64,000 bases of DNA from UBA6176 sp032119375 (GTDB taxonomy: Bacteria; Verrucomicrobiota; Verrucomicrobiia; Limisphaerales; UBA9464): the NCBI GenBank assembly GCA_964430505.1, contig CAYSGH010000010.1, positions 1 to 64,000 on the forward strand, in the 5' to 3' direction. Made by a program: the position numbers and the translations under genes. A model generated the notes under the pieces. It saw only the letters and a list, made by a program, of their open reading frames with translations, did no database searches and was not told the DNA's origin. The stretch's first letter is position 1. The number at the start of each line of letters is the position of its first letter. This document shows positions 48,079-56,433 of this stretch, one piece after another.

Positions 48079-50898
48079 ATGGGCAAGCCACTGATCATTG
48101 CCGAGAAGCCATCCGTTGCCGCCGACATCACGCGCGCCCTCGGCGGCTTCCAAAAGGACAAGTCCGGCACCTTCTACGAAAGCGCCAACGCCGTGGTGTC
48201 CTTCGCCGTCGGGCACCTGCTGGAGCTGATCGTCCCGGACGAGTTCGAGGTGAAGAAGGGGAAGTGGTCCTTTGCCGCCTTGCCACACCTGCCGCCCCGG
48301 TTTGGCCTCGCCCCGACGGACAAGGGCCAGGAGCAGCTCAAGGCGCTCGCGCGATTGGTCAAGCGCAAGGACGTGGACACCCTCGTGAATGCCTGCGACG
48401 CCGGGCGCGAAGGGGAGCTCATCTTCCGCAACATCGCCGCCTACACCGCCGCGCGGCAGCCCGTCCAACGCCTCTGGCTCCAGTCCATGACGCCCCAGGC
48501 CATCCGCGAGGGGTTCGAGCGGCTGCGTTCCGACGCCGACATGCGCCCCCTGGCGGACGCCTCGCGGTGCCGTTCCGAGGCGGACTGGCTCGTGGGGATC
48601 AACGGGACCCGCGCCATGACGGCCTTCAACAGCAAGGCGGGCGGCTTCTTCCTCACGACCGTCGGACGCGTGCAGACGCCGACCCTCGCCATCGTCGTCG
48701 AGCGCGAAGACCGCATCCGGCGCTTCGTGCCCCGGACCTACTGGGAGGTGCAGGGAACGTTCGAGGGCTCCGGCGGCGCCTACGCGGGCAAGTGGTTCGA
48801 TGAATCCTTCCGAAAGCCCGAGGGGAAGGATGCGGACGCGGATCTCCGCGCGGAGCGGATCTGGGACCGGGAGCGCGCCGAGGGCATCCGGGCGCGGTGC
48901 GAGGGCAGGCCGGGGGTGGTGACGGAGGAAAGCAAGGCGGCGACGCAGCTCTCGCCCCTGCTGTATGACCTGACGACGCTGCAACGGGAGGCCAACGGGC
49001 GGTTTGGTTTCAGCGCGAAGAACACCCTCTCCATTGCCCAGGCATTGTACGAGAAGCACAAGGTCCTCACCTATCCCCGTACCGACTCGCGGCACCTCCC
49101 GGAGGACTACCTCGCCACGGTGCGCAAGACGTTGCAGGGGTTCACGGAGCCGGAGGCGGCCGGGCTGCCGTTCGGGGGCTTCGCGGGCCGCATCCTCTCC
49201 GAGGGCTGGCTGCGGCCCAACAAGCGCGTCTTCAACAACGCCAAGGTCAGCGACCACTTCGCCATCATCCCCACCGGCGTGGTGCCGCGCGGCCTGAGCG
49301 AGGCGGAGCAAAAGTTGTTCGACATGGTGACGCGGCGCTTCCTCGCCATCTTCTATCCCGCCGCCGAGTTCCTGGAGACGACGCGCATCACGCGCGTGGA
49401 GGGCGAGCCCTTCAAGAGCGTGGGCAAGGTGCTGGTGAAGGCGGGCTGGCTGGAGGTGTACGGCAAGGAGGCGGCGGCGGACGACGAGACGCCCAACCTC
49501 GCGCCGGTCGTCGCGGGCGAGACGGTGGAGACGCGGGCCATCGACGTGCGGGAAACCCAGACCAAGCCGCCCGCGCGGTTCACCGAGGCCACGTTGCTCA
49601 GCGCCATGGAGGGCGCGGGCAAGGCCATCGAGGACGACGAGCTGCGCGACGCCATGGCCGAGCGCGGCCTCGGCACGCCCGCCACGCGGGCCTCCATCAT
49701 CGAGGGCCTCCTCACCGAGGGCTACCTCCTCCGCCAAGGACGCGAGCTCGTCGCCACCGCCAAGGCCTTCTCCCTCATCCAGCTCCTCGGCGGGCTCGGC
49801 GTGTCCGAGCTCACGCGCCCCGACCTCACCGGCGAGTGGGAGTTCCGCCTCAAGCGCATGGAACAGGGCAAGCTCGGCCGGGACGAGTTCATGTCCGACA
49901 TCCGCCACTTCACCGAGGAAATGGTCCGGAAGGCGAAGCTGTACGACAAGGACACCATCCCGGGGGACTTCGGGAAGCTGACGACGCCGTGCCCGCGCTG
50001 CGGCGGCGAGGTCCACGAGAAGTTCCGCGAGTTCAAGTGCACCCAGTGCACGTTCGCCGTCCGCAAGGTGATGTCCGGCCGGATGTTCGACCCGGCGGAG
50101 GTGGAGACGCTGGTGCGCGAGCGCCAGATCGGCCCGTTGGACGGGTTCCGATCCAAGCTGGGCCGCCCCTTCTCCGCCGTCATCAAGCTCACGGCGGAGC
50201 ACGAGGCGAAGTTCGACTTCGGGGACGACGGAGCCGACGGCGAGGGGGGCGAGGAAAAGCCCGTGGACTTCACCGGGCGCGAGCCCGTCGGCGCGTGCCC
50301 CAAGTGCCAGGCGCGCGTGTTCGAGAACGGCGCGAACTACGCCTGCGAGAAGTCCGTCGGGGCCGGCAAGAGCTGCGACTTCCGGACGGGCGTCCTCATC
50401 CTGGGGCAGCCCGTGGACCGCATCCAGGCGGGGCGTTTGCTTGGCGAGGGACGCACGGAGCTGCTCAAGGGCTTCGTCTCGCGAAAGACCAACCGCAAGT
50501 TCGAGGCCTTCCTCGTCCTCAAGGACGGCAAGGTGGGCTTCGAGTTCCCGCCGCGGGAACGCAAGGGCCCCGCCAAGGCCGCCGCCGCGCCCGTCGTCCA
50601 CGACTTCACCGGCCAGGCGCCCCTGGGCCAGTGCCCCAAGTGCAAGGGCAACCTCTACGTGGGCGGCGACCACTACCTGTGCGAGCGCACCCAGGCCGCC
50701 GAGAAGCGCTGCGCCTTCAAGGTCGGGCGCACCATCCTCGGGCGCGCCATCGAGCCGGAGCAGCTCGCCAAGCTGGCCAAGGACGGCCGCACCGACCTGC
50801 TCGAGGGCTTCACCAGCCGCTCCGGACGCCCCTTCAAGGCCCACCTCGTCCTCAAGGGCAAGACCAAGGTCGAGTTCGAGTTCCCCGACTCGCGCTGA
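48079..50898 (+). CDS. topB: DNA topoisomerase III (type IA) with zinc-binding C-terminus
   Basis: 939 residues from ATG 48079 (ATG 48022 would add 19 residues without homology). Toprim domain with Glu9 (IIAEKPS) and DxD-type DAGREGE (107-113); type IA cleavage core with catalytic Tyr332 (LTYPRTDSRHL) and GRVQTPTLA. From about residue 630 there are three tandem C-terminal modules, each of cysteine pairs (CPRCGG...CTQC; CPKCQ; CPKCK) and a GFxSxxGRPFxA-like segment (DGFRSKLGRPFSA, KGFVSRKTNRKFEA, EGFTSRSGRPFKA). Relaxes negative supercoils and decatenates. Last core-type gene before the defence-like cassette, 358 bases away. Confidence 0.88.
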   Translation: MGKPLIIAEKPSVAADITRALGGFQKDKSGTFYESANAVVSFAVGHLLELIVPDEFEVKKGKWSFAALPHLPPRFGLAPTDKGQEQLKALARLVKRKDVDTLVNACDAGREGELIFRNIAAYTAARQPVQRLWLQSMTPQAIREGFERLRSDADMRPLADASRCRSEADWLVGINGTRAMTAFNSKAGGFFLTTVGRVQTPTLAIVVEREDRIRRFVPRTYWEVQGTFEGSGGAYAGKWFDESFRKPEGKDADADLRAERIWDRERAEGIRARCEGRPGVVTEESKAATQLSPLLYDLTTLQREANGRFGFSAKNTLSIAQALYEKHKVLTYPRTDSRHLPEDYLATVRKTLQGFTEPEAAGLPFGGFAGRILSEGWLRPNKRVFNNAKVSDHFAIIPTGVVPRGLSEAEQKLFDMVTRRFLAIFYPAAEFLETTRITRVEGEPFKSVGKVLVKAGWLEVYGKEAAADDETPNLAPVVAGETVETRAIDVRETQTKPPARFTEATLLSAMEGAGKAIEDDELRDAMAERGLGTPATRASIIEGLLTEGYLLRQGRELVATAKAFSLIQLLGGLGVSELTRPDLTGEWEFRLKRMEQGKLGRDEFMSDIRHFTEEMVRKAKLYDKDTIPGDFGKLTTPCPRCGGEVHEKFREFKCTQCTFAVRKVMSGRMFDPAEVETLVRERQIGPLDGFRSKLGRPFSAVIKLTAEHEAKFDFGDDGADGEGGEEKPVDFTGREPVGACPKCQARVFENGANYACEKSVGAGKSCDFRTGVLILGQPVDRIQAGRLLGEGRTELLKGFVSRKTNRKFEAFLVLKDGKVGFEFPPRERKGPAKAAAAPVVHDFTGQAPLGQCPKCKGNLYVGGDHYLCERTQAAEKRCAFKVGRTILGRAIEPEQLAKLAKDGRTDLLEGFTSRSGRPFKAHLVLKGKTKVEFEFPDSR

Positions 50899-51256
50899 AC
50901 CGGCCCCGCTCCCCGCTACCTGCTGCCCGCTTGGCACCTCGCCTCGCGCGTGGCATGGCCCTGCCTGCCATCCTGCCGGGGCATTCCGAGATTTGTCGTG
51001 AAGCAACTGCCGAGGGGTCTTTATCCTTTCGCCTAGAGGACGGTTCCCACGCGGCAATGAGCACTCCCTCCAGAACTGCACGAGCGACCTCCCTTGGGGG
51101 GCCAAAGACGGGCAACAAGGGATGGGCGAGCCTCTTGCTGGATCGCCTAGGGCGCCCGCCAAGGCTGTCCTTGGCCGGAACGATTCAGTTGGATCGGTCG
51201 TGCTTGGGCGCAGCCCACCGGGTGGGTAGCACCCCCATTCGTTGCTCCGGCCTCCC
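50899..51256. other. Intergenic region upstream of the helicase cassette
   Basis: 358 bases with no convincing gene on either strand. TTGTCG (50993-50998) and TTTATC (51020-51025) could pass as promoter boxes but are spaced too far apart to claim. This is where the promoter of the downstream cassette should lie. A change in base composition begins around here. Confidence 0.5.
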
Positions 51257-54200
51257 ATGAATCCCGAAGTCCGCACACCGTCCGGCATCCGGGACAACCA
51301 CCAACGTGGGACCGTCGGGAACTTTCTGCGTCATCACCTGAGACCGGGAGCCGACCTCGATCTCGTCACCGCCTACTTCACCGTGTACGCCCATGACCGG
51401 TTGAAGTCGGAGCTGGCATCCTTGGGACGCGTTCGTCTCCTCTTTGGGGAGGCCGCCTTCATCCACACGCTCGACCCGGGCAGGAAGGACGGGGCCGCCT
51501 ACGTGCTCACCGACGATGGCCTTTCGCTTCCTGCGGGCCTCTCCCAGCGGCACGTCGCCCGCGCCTGCGCCGACTGGATCCGCGAACGGGTGGAGGTTCG
51601 GTCGGTCACGCGCACGGGATTCCTCCACGGCAAGATGTCCCACGTGCGACGCGGCGAGTTGTCCGCCGCCATTGTGGGCAGCTCCAACTTCACCACGCGC
51701 GGCCTCGGGCTCGCCGAGGCCAACAACAACGTGGAGTTGAACCTCGTGGTGAGCGACGACCGCGACCGCATGGACCTCGCCACGTGGTTCGAGGAGCTTT
51801 GGAACGACCCCGCCCGCGTGGAGGACGTGAAGGCCCGCGTCCTGGAATACCTGTCGCAGGTCTATCGCGACCAACCCCCCGAGTTCATCTACTTCAAGAC
51901 GCTGTTCCACCTCTTCAAGCCGTTCCTCGAAAGCGGCACCGACCTCGACGCGGCTCTCCAGCGGACCACGCTGCTGGAGGCGGCGATCTGGAAGGCCCTG
52001 TTCTCCTTCCAGAAGGACGGCGCAAAGGCCGCCATCAACAAGCTGCGCGAGCACGGCGGATGCATCCTCGCGGACAGCGTCGGACTCGGGAAAACCTTCG
52101 AGGCCCTCGCAGTCATCAAGTACTTCGAGCTGAAGAACGAGCGCGTCCTTGTGCTCTGCCCCAGGAAGCTGGCCGACAACTGGCTCATCTACCGCCAGAA
52201 CAGCGCCCTCAACCCCTTCGAGAAGGACCGGTTCCGCTACGACGTCCTGCACCACACCGACCTCTCGCGCGAGTCCGGCCTCTCCAACGGCATCGACCTC
52301 GCCTCCCTCAACTGGAGCAACTACGACCTCGTCGTCATCGACGAGTCCCACAACTTCCGCAACAACACCGTCGGCCCCAAGGGCGACGATGGCCAACCCG
52401 TGCGGCGCACGCGTTACGAGCGGCTCATCGAGGACATCATCGGCAAGGGCATTCGCTCCAAGGTCCTGCTCCTCTCCGCCACCCCGGTCAACAACGAGCT
52501 CGCCGACCTCCGCAACCAAATCTCCTTCATCGCAGGTGGCGACGTCGCCCGGGATCCCAGGGTGGACGCCGCCTTCGCAACCACGCTCGGCGTCCGCAGC
52601 CTCAAGGCCACCACCCGCGACGCCCAGGTCCGCTTCACCACGTGGGCCAAGCGCCCCCCGAACGAACGCGACAAGAAGGACCTCATCCATGTTCTGGGCG
52701 GAGACTTCCTCAAGCTCCTCGACGCCCTCACCATTGCCCGGTCCCGCCGCCACATCGCCACCCATTACGAGGCGGAGATGAAGCGGCTGGGCGGCTTTCC
52801 TAAGCGCCTTCCGCCCGCGTCCATCCACTCGGAGATCGACTCGGCGGGGGCCTTCCCCAGCTACGACGACGTCGCGGCCAAGCTGGACCAGTACAAGCTG
52901 TGGCTATTCCGGCCCTCGGAGCACTTGCGCCAGGACCTGCCCCGGGACACGCGGGACGCCTACGAGCGGCGCATCGGCGGGTTCACCCAGCAAGGCCGCG
53001 AGCGCATCCTGACCGGCATGATGCGCGTCAGCCTCCTCAAGCGCCTCGAAAGCTCCATCGACTCCTTCCGCATCTCCCTCCGGCGGATGCTGGGGAAGAT
53101 CGAGCATCTGGAGGCCCGGATGGCGCGCTTCGAGAAGTTCCAGCAGGAGAACCCCAACCTCGACCACGACACGCTCGGCCCCGAGGAGCTGGATGACCCC
53201 GAGCTGGCGGAGGCCCTGGAGGTGGGCCGCCGGACCACCTTCAAGATGGCCCACCTCGACCTCGACCTGTGGCGCGTCCACCTGGCAGACGACCGCCTTC
53301 AGCTCAGCGCCTTGCTCCTGCTGGCCGAGCCCATCCATCCCAGCCGCGACGCCAAGCTCGCGGAGTTGAAGGCCCGGATTGCCAGCAAGGCCCGGAACCC
53401 CACCCTGGACAAGGACGGCCAGCCCAACCGCAAGGTCCTCGTCTTCACCGCCTACGCGGACACCGCCCGCTACCTGTACGACCAGTTGCACCCATGGGCC
53501 CGGCAGGAGCTGGGCCTCCATGCCTCATTGGTGGTGGGCAGTGGCGAGAACGCATCCACTTACACCGCCTCCACCAGCTTCACCGACGTGCTCCTCGACT
53601 TTTCACCCCGCTCCAAGCGGCGTGCCGAGCTTCGCGCAAAGCCCGATTCCGCAGAGGTGGACCTTCTCGTCGCCTCCGACTGCATCTCCGAGGGCCAAAA
53701 CCTCCAGGACTGCGACACGGTCATCAATTACGACATCCACTGGAACCCCGTCCGCATCGTCCAGCGCTTTGGCCGCATCGACCGCATCGGATCCAAGGCC
53801 GTCTCCGTTCACCTCGTCAACTTCTGGCCCACCGCGCACCTCGACCGCTACATCAACCTCAAGCTGCGCGTGGAGGCACGCATGGCGCTGGTGGACCTCG
53901 CCGCCACCCAGACCGACAACCCCCTCGACGAGCAGCAGATCGAGGACCTCGTCACCGCCGACCTGCGCCTCCGAGACCGCCAGCTTGTCCGCCTCAAGGA
54001 CGAGGTGCTCGACCTCGAAGACCTCGACGACGCCGTCACCCTGGCAGACTTCTCCCTCGACGACTTCCGCCTCGACCTCCTGCGGTACCTGGAGGCCAAC
54101 CGTGCGCGGCTCGAACAGGCTCCTTCGGGGCTTTACGCCGTGGTGCCCTCGGTGGCCTCCATTCCCATCGCCCAACCCGGGGCCATCTTCTGCCTGCGCC

Positions 54201-54607
54201 ACAAAGGCGGCGAGTCCGCCGCCAAGAACGACAAGGTCAACCCGCTCAATCCGCACTACCTGGTGTATGTCCATGCCGACGGCCAGGTGCGGATGACGTT
54301 CACGCAGTCCAAGTCCGTCCTGAACCTGTGTCGCGAGCTGGCGCTCGGGAAGACGGAACCCTACGCGGAATTCTGCCGCCTGTTTGACCGTCAGACCGAG
54401 CAGGGGAGCAACCTGTGCGCCTACGATGACATGCTGCGCAGCGCCGTGACGTCGATCACCGCGACGTTCCAACAGAAGCTCGCCGCCGGTTTGCAGAGTG
54501 GACGCCAGTTCATCCTGCCCACGCTGGAAGAACAGGTGGCCGCCGATTCAGAGTTCGAGCTGCTCACTTGGCTCGTGATCCTGTCACCGGCGTCGCCCGG
54601 CACCTGA
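51257..54607 (+). CDS. PLD-nuclease/SNF2-type helicase (defence-like)
   Basis: 1116 residues from ATG 51257 (TTG 51242 possible). Residues about 1-175 are a phospholipase D-like domain with one HxK...GSSN motif (His124, Lys126; GSSNFT 141-146), often a nuclease or DNA-binding module. A SNF2/DEAD-like ATPase follows: Walker A ADSVGLGKT (Lys279), DESH (362-365), SATP (407-410), and helicase-C segment with ASDCISEGQNLQDCD and QRFGRIDRIGS. The C-terminal ~300 residues are unassigned. The final ~54 residues recur, diverged, at 56219-56362. Such PLD-helicase proteins accompany restriction or antiviral methylases; part of the cassette through 62540. Confidence 0.83.
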   Translation: MNPEVRTPSGIRDNHQRGTVGNFLRHHLRPGADLDLVTAYFTVYAHDRLKSELASLGRVRLLFGEAAFIHTLDPGRKDGAAYVLTDDGLSLPAGLSQRHVARACADWIRERVEVRSVTRTGFLHGKMSHVRRGELSAAIVGSSNFTTRGLGLAEANNNVELNLVVSDDRDRMDLATWFEELWNDPARVEDVKARVLEYLSQVYRDQPPEFIYFKTLFHLFKPFLESGTDLDAALQRTTLLEAAIWKALFSFQKDGAKAAINKLREHGGCILADSVGLGKTFEALAVIKYFELKNERVLVLCPRKLADNWLIYRQNSALNPFEKDRFRYDVLHHTDLSRESGLSNGIDLASLNWSNYDLVVIDESHNFRNNTVGPKGDDGQPVRRTRYERLIEDIIGKGIRSKVLLLSATPVNNELADLRNQISFIAGGDVARDPRVDAAFATTLGVRSLKATTRDAQVRFTTWAKRPPNERDKKDLIHVLGGDFLKLLDALTIARSRRHIATHYEAEMKRLGGFPKRLPPASIHSEIDSAGAFPSYDDVAAKLDQYKLWLFRPSEHLRQDLPRDTRDAYERRIGGFTQQGRERILTGMMRVSLLKRLESSIDSFRISLRRMLGKIEHLEARMARFEKFQQENPNLDHDTLGPEELDDPELAEALEVGRRTTFKMAHLDLDLWRVHLADDRLQLSALLLLAEPIHPSRDAKLAELKARIASKARNPTLDKDGQPNRKVLVFTAYADTARYLYDQLHPWARQELGLHASLVVGSGENASTYTASTSFTDVLLDFSPRSKRRAELRAKPDSAEVDLLVASDCISEGQNLQDCDTVINYDIHWNPVRIVQRFGRIDRIGSKAVSVHLVNFWPTAHLDRYINLKLRVEARMALVDLAATQTDNPLDEQQIEDLVTADLRLRDRQLVRLKDEVLDLEDLDDAVTLADFSLDDFRLDLLRYLEANRARLEQAPSGLYAVVPSVASIPIAQPGAIFCLRHKGGESAAKNDKVNPLNPHYLVYVHADGQVRMTFTQSKSVLNLCRELALGKTEPYAEFCRLFDRQTEQGSNLCAYDDMLRSAVTSITATFQQKLAAGLQSGRQFILPTLEEQVAADSEFELLTWLVILSPASPGT
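54443..54584 (+). repeat. Direct repeat copy A: helicase 3' end
   Basis: Last part of the helicase gene, from GCCGTGAC to CTGTC, which reappears as copy B at 56219-56362. Predicted proteins share AVTS, QKLAAGL, LPT and VAADSEFELLTW; about 33 of 47 residues match by eye. Copy A reads on for SPASPGT before its stop; copy B stops right after LIL. Confidence 0.85.
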
Positions 54608-54618
54608 TCGCCGCGCCC

Positions 54619-56139
54619 ATGGTCGCCAAGCAGTCCATCTTCATCAGCTCCGTCCAGAAGGACCTGGCCGCCGAGCGCCGGGCCCTGAAGGACTTCGTGC
54701 AGGGCGATCCCTTGCTCCGCCAATTCTTCGAGGTGTTCCTGTTCGAGGACTTGCCGGCCTCGGACCGCCGCGCCGACGAGGTCTATCTGGCCGAGGTGGA
54801 CCGCTGCGCCCTCTACGTCGGCCTGTTGGGCAACGAATACGGCCGTGAGGACGCGGCCGGGATTTCGCCCACCGAACACGAGTTCAACCGGGCGACCGCC
54901 GCGGGCAAGCCCCGCTTCATCTACGTCCGGGGCACGGATGACTCCGCCCGCCATCCCAAGATGCGGGCGCTCGTGCGCCGGGCCGGGGACCAGCTCATCC
55001 GACGGCGTTTCAGCGGCATCGCTGAACTCAATGCTGCCGTTTACTCCAGCCTGGTGGAGCTGCTCGGCCACCGGGGAATGCTCCGCACGGTGCCGTTTGA
55101 TGCAGCAGCCTGCCCCGGGGCCACGCTGGCCGACATGGTGCCTGACAAGGTTGGGGCGTTTCTGGCCCGGGCCGGCCACACGCGCGGCTACGCGCTGGCG
55201 CCCGGCACCCCCATGTCCGACGCCCTGACGCACCTGAACCTGCTCGACGGGGAGACGCCCAATCACGCCGCCCTGTTGCTGTTTGGCCGGGACCCGCAGC
55301 GCTGGCTCATTTCCTCGGCCGTGAAGTGCCTGCATTTTCACGGCGCCGAAGTGCGCAAGCCGATCCCCTCCCACCAGGTGTATCGCGGCACCGTGTTCGA
55401 TCTCGTGGACCAGGCGGTGGACTTCGTGATGTCCAAGGTCGCCCGTTCGGTCGGCACCCGGGCCGCCTCCAATGCCGTCCCGGTCGCCTACGAACTGCCC
55501 CGCGAGGCGGTGGCCGAAGCCATCGTCAACGCCGTGGCCCACCGCGACTACGCCTCCAACGCCTCCGTGCAGGTCATGCTGTTCGCCAACCGCCTGGAAG
55601 TGTGGAATCCCGGCGAACTGCCCGCCTCGCTGACCCCCGAGCGACTCACCCGTCCCCATGCGTCCATTCCGCGGAATCCGCTGCTGGCCGGACCGCTGTT
55701 CCTCGCGGGCTACATCGAGCAGGCCGGCACCGGCACGCTCGACATGATTGCCCGCTGCCGCGACGCGGGACTACGGGCGCCGGAATTCCACCAGGATGGC
55801 GCCAGCTTCATCCAGACTCTCTGGAGACCGGCACCGGAAGTCAGCCCACAGGATACAGGGCAAGTCACGGGGCAAGTCACGGGGCAAGTCACGGGGCAAG
55901 TCAGCCGGGAAGTGGAGCGCCTGCTCCGCGTGTTGGACGGCGAGATGACGCGGTTGGAAATCCAGGAACGCCTCGACCTCAAAGGCCGGGCCAACTTCGA
56001 GGAACGCTATCTCCAGCCAGCGCTTCAGGGAGGCCACGTTGAACGCACCATTGCCGACAAGCCCCAAAGCCGCCTCCAAAGATACCGCCTCACCGCCCAG
56101 GGCCGCGCCTGGCGGGTGAGCCAATCCAAGAGCACCTGA
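54619..56139 (+). CDS. DUF4062 / AlbA-like ATP-binding (HATPase) protein
   Basis: 506 residues from ATG 54619, 11 bases after the helicase stop. N-terminal DUF4062 (about 1-110; QSIFISSVQKDLAAERRALKDF, DRCALYVGLLGNEYG, SPTEHEFNRATAAGKPRFIYV), a TIR-like/Rossmann-type domain linked to stress or defence signalling. The middle (about 150-400) resembles the AlbA/Schlafen-associated ATP-binding proteins with an HATPase_c-like segment (LPREAVAEAIVNAVAHRDY, NPGELPASLTPERL, EQAGTGTLDMI). A TGQV repeat (four 12-bp units) leads to a C-terminal winged-helix-like domain (RLLRVLDGEMTRLEIQERLDLKGR). Lies between two copies of the helicase tail, so probably inserted. Likely a sensor or regulator. Confidence 0.8.
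   Translation: MVAKQSIFISSVQKDLAAERRALKDFVQGDPLLRQFFEVFLFEDLPASDRRADEVYLAEVDRCALYVGLLGNEYGREDAAGISPTEHEFNRATAAGKPRFIYVRGTDDSARHPKMRALVRRAGDQLIRRRFSGIAELNAAVYSSLVELLGHRGMLRTVPFDAAACPGATLADMVPDKVGAFLARAGHTRGYALAPGTPMSDALTHLNLLDGETPNHAALLLFGRDPQRWLISSAVKCLHFHGAEVRKPIPSHQVYRGTVFDLVDQAVDFVMSKVARSVGTRAASNAVPVAYELPREAVAEAIVNAVAHRDYASNASVQVMLFANRLEVWNPGELPASLTPERLTRPHASIPRNPLLAGPLFLAGYIEQAGTGTLDMIARCRDAGLRAPEFHQDGASFIQTLWRPAPEVSPQDTGQVTGQVTGQVTGQVSREVERLLRVLDGEMTRLEIQERLDLKGRANFEERYLQPALQGGHVERTIADKPQSRLQRYRLTAQGRAWRVSQSKST
55855..55902 (+). repeat. Four 12-bp units encoding TGQV
   Basis: ACAGGGCAAGTC followed by three copies of ACGGGGCAAGTC. Encodes TGQV four times between the HATPase-like and winged-helix parts. 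The last three units are identical, so recent slippage is likely. Confidence 0.9.
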
Positions 56140-56218
56140 TTTCCTCATGCCTTCCCATCCCGAGCTTCTGCCGCGGACCAAGTCCGCCCTTGGCGCTGGC
56201 GACCGCCGGCTTCGGTGT

Positions 56219-56362
56219 GCCGTGACCTCAAGCATCGCGACGTCCCCGCAGAAGCTCGCCGCAGGGTTGCCGAGCCGCCGCCCGTTCCTCCTGCCCACAC
56301 GGGACAAAAAGGTGGCAGCCGATTCCGAGTTTGAGCTGCTGACCTGGTTCCTCATTCTCTAG
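56219..56362 (+). pseudogene. Relic of the helicase C-terminus (direct repeat copy B)
   Basis: In-frame fragment (AVTSSIATSPQKLAAGL ... VAADSEFELLTWFLIL, stop at 56362) homologous to the last ~47 residues of the helicase at 51257. The open frame starts at ATG 56147 but the first ~24 codons (MPSHPELLPRTKSALGAGDR) have no helicase similarity. Stops where the family tail would normally end, 72 bases before the methylase start. Read as the original helicase 3' end, separated from its gene by the DUF4062 insertion. Confidence 0.8.
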
Positions 56363-56433
56363 CCATGAGACCCGCCGACATGAGCATGGGCTCCCAAGTC
56401 ACTCACATCCCTACACACAAGCAGTAAGGTCTC

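Noticed and set aside
50993..51025. Sigma-70-like promoter before the helicase
   Set aside because: TTGTCG and TTTATC are about 21 bases apart, which is too long for a confident call.
48058..51297. Minus-strand open frame of about 1080 codons over the topoisomerase gene
   Set aside because: Shadow of a GC-rich gene: low-complexity Leu/Ala/Arg/Gly translation with no domain, while the plus strand has complete type IA topoisomerase motifs.
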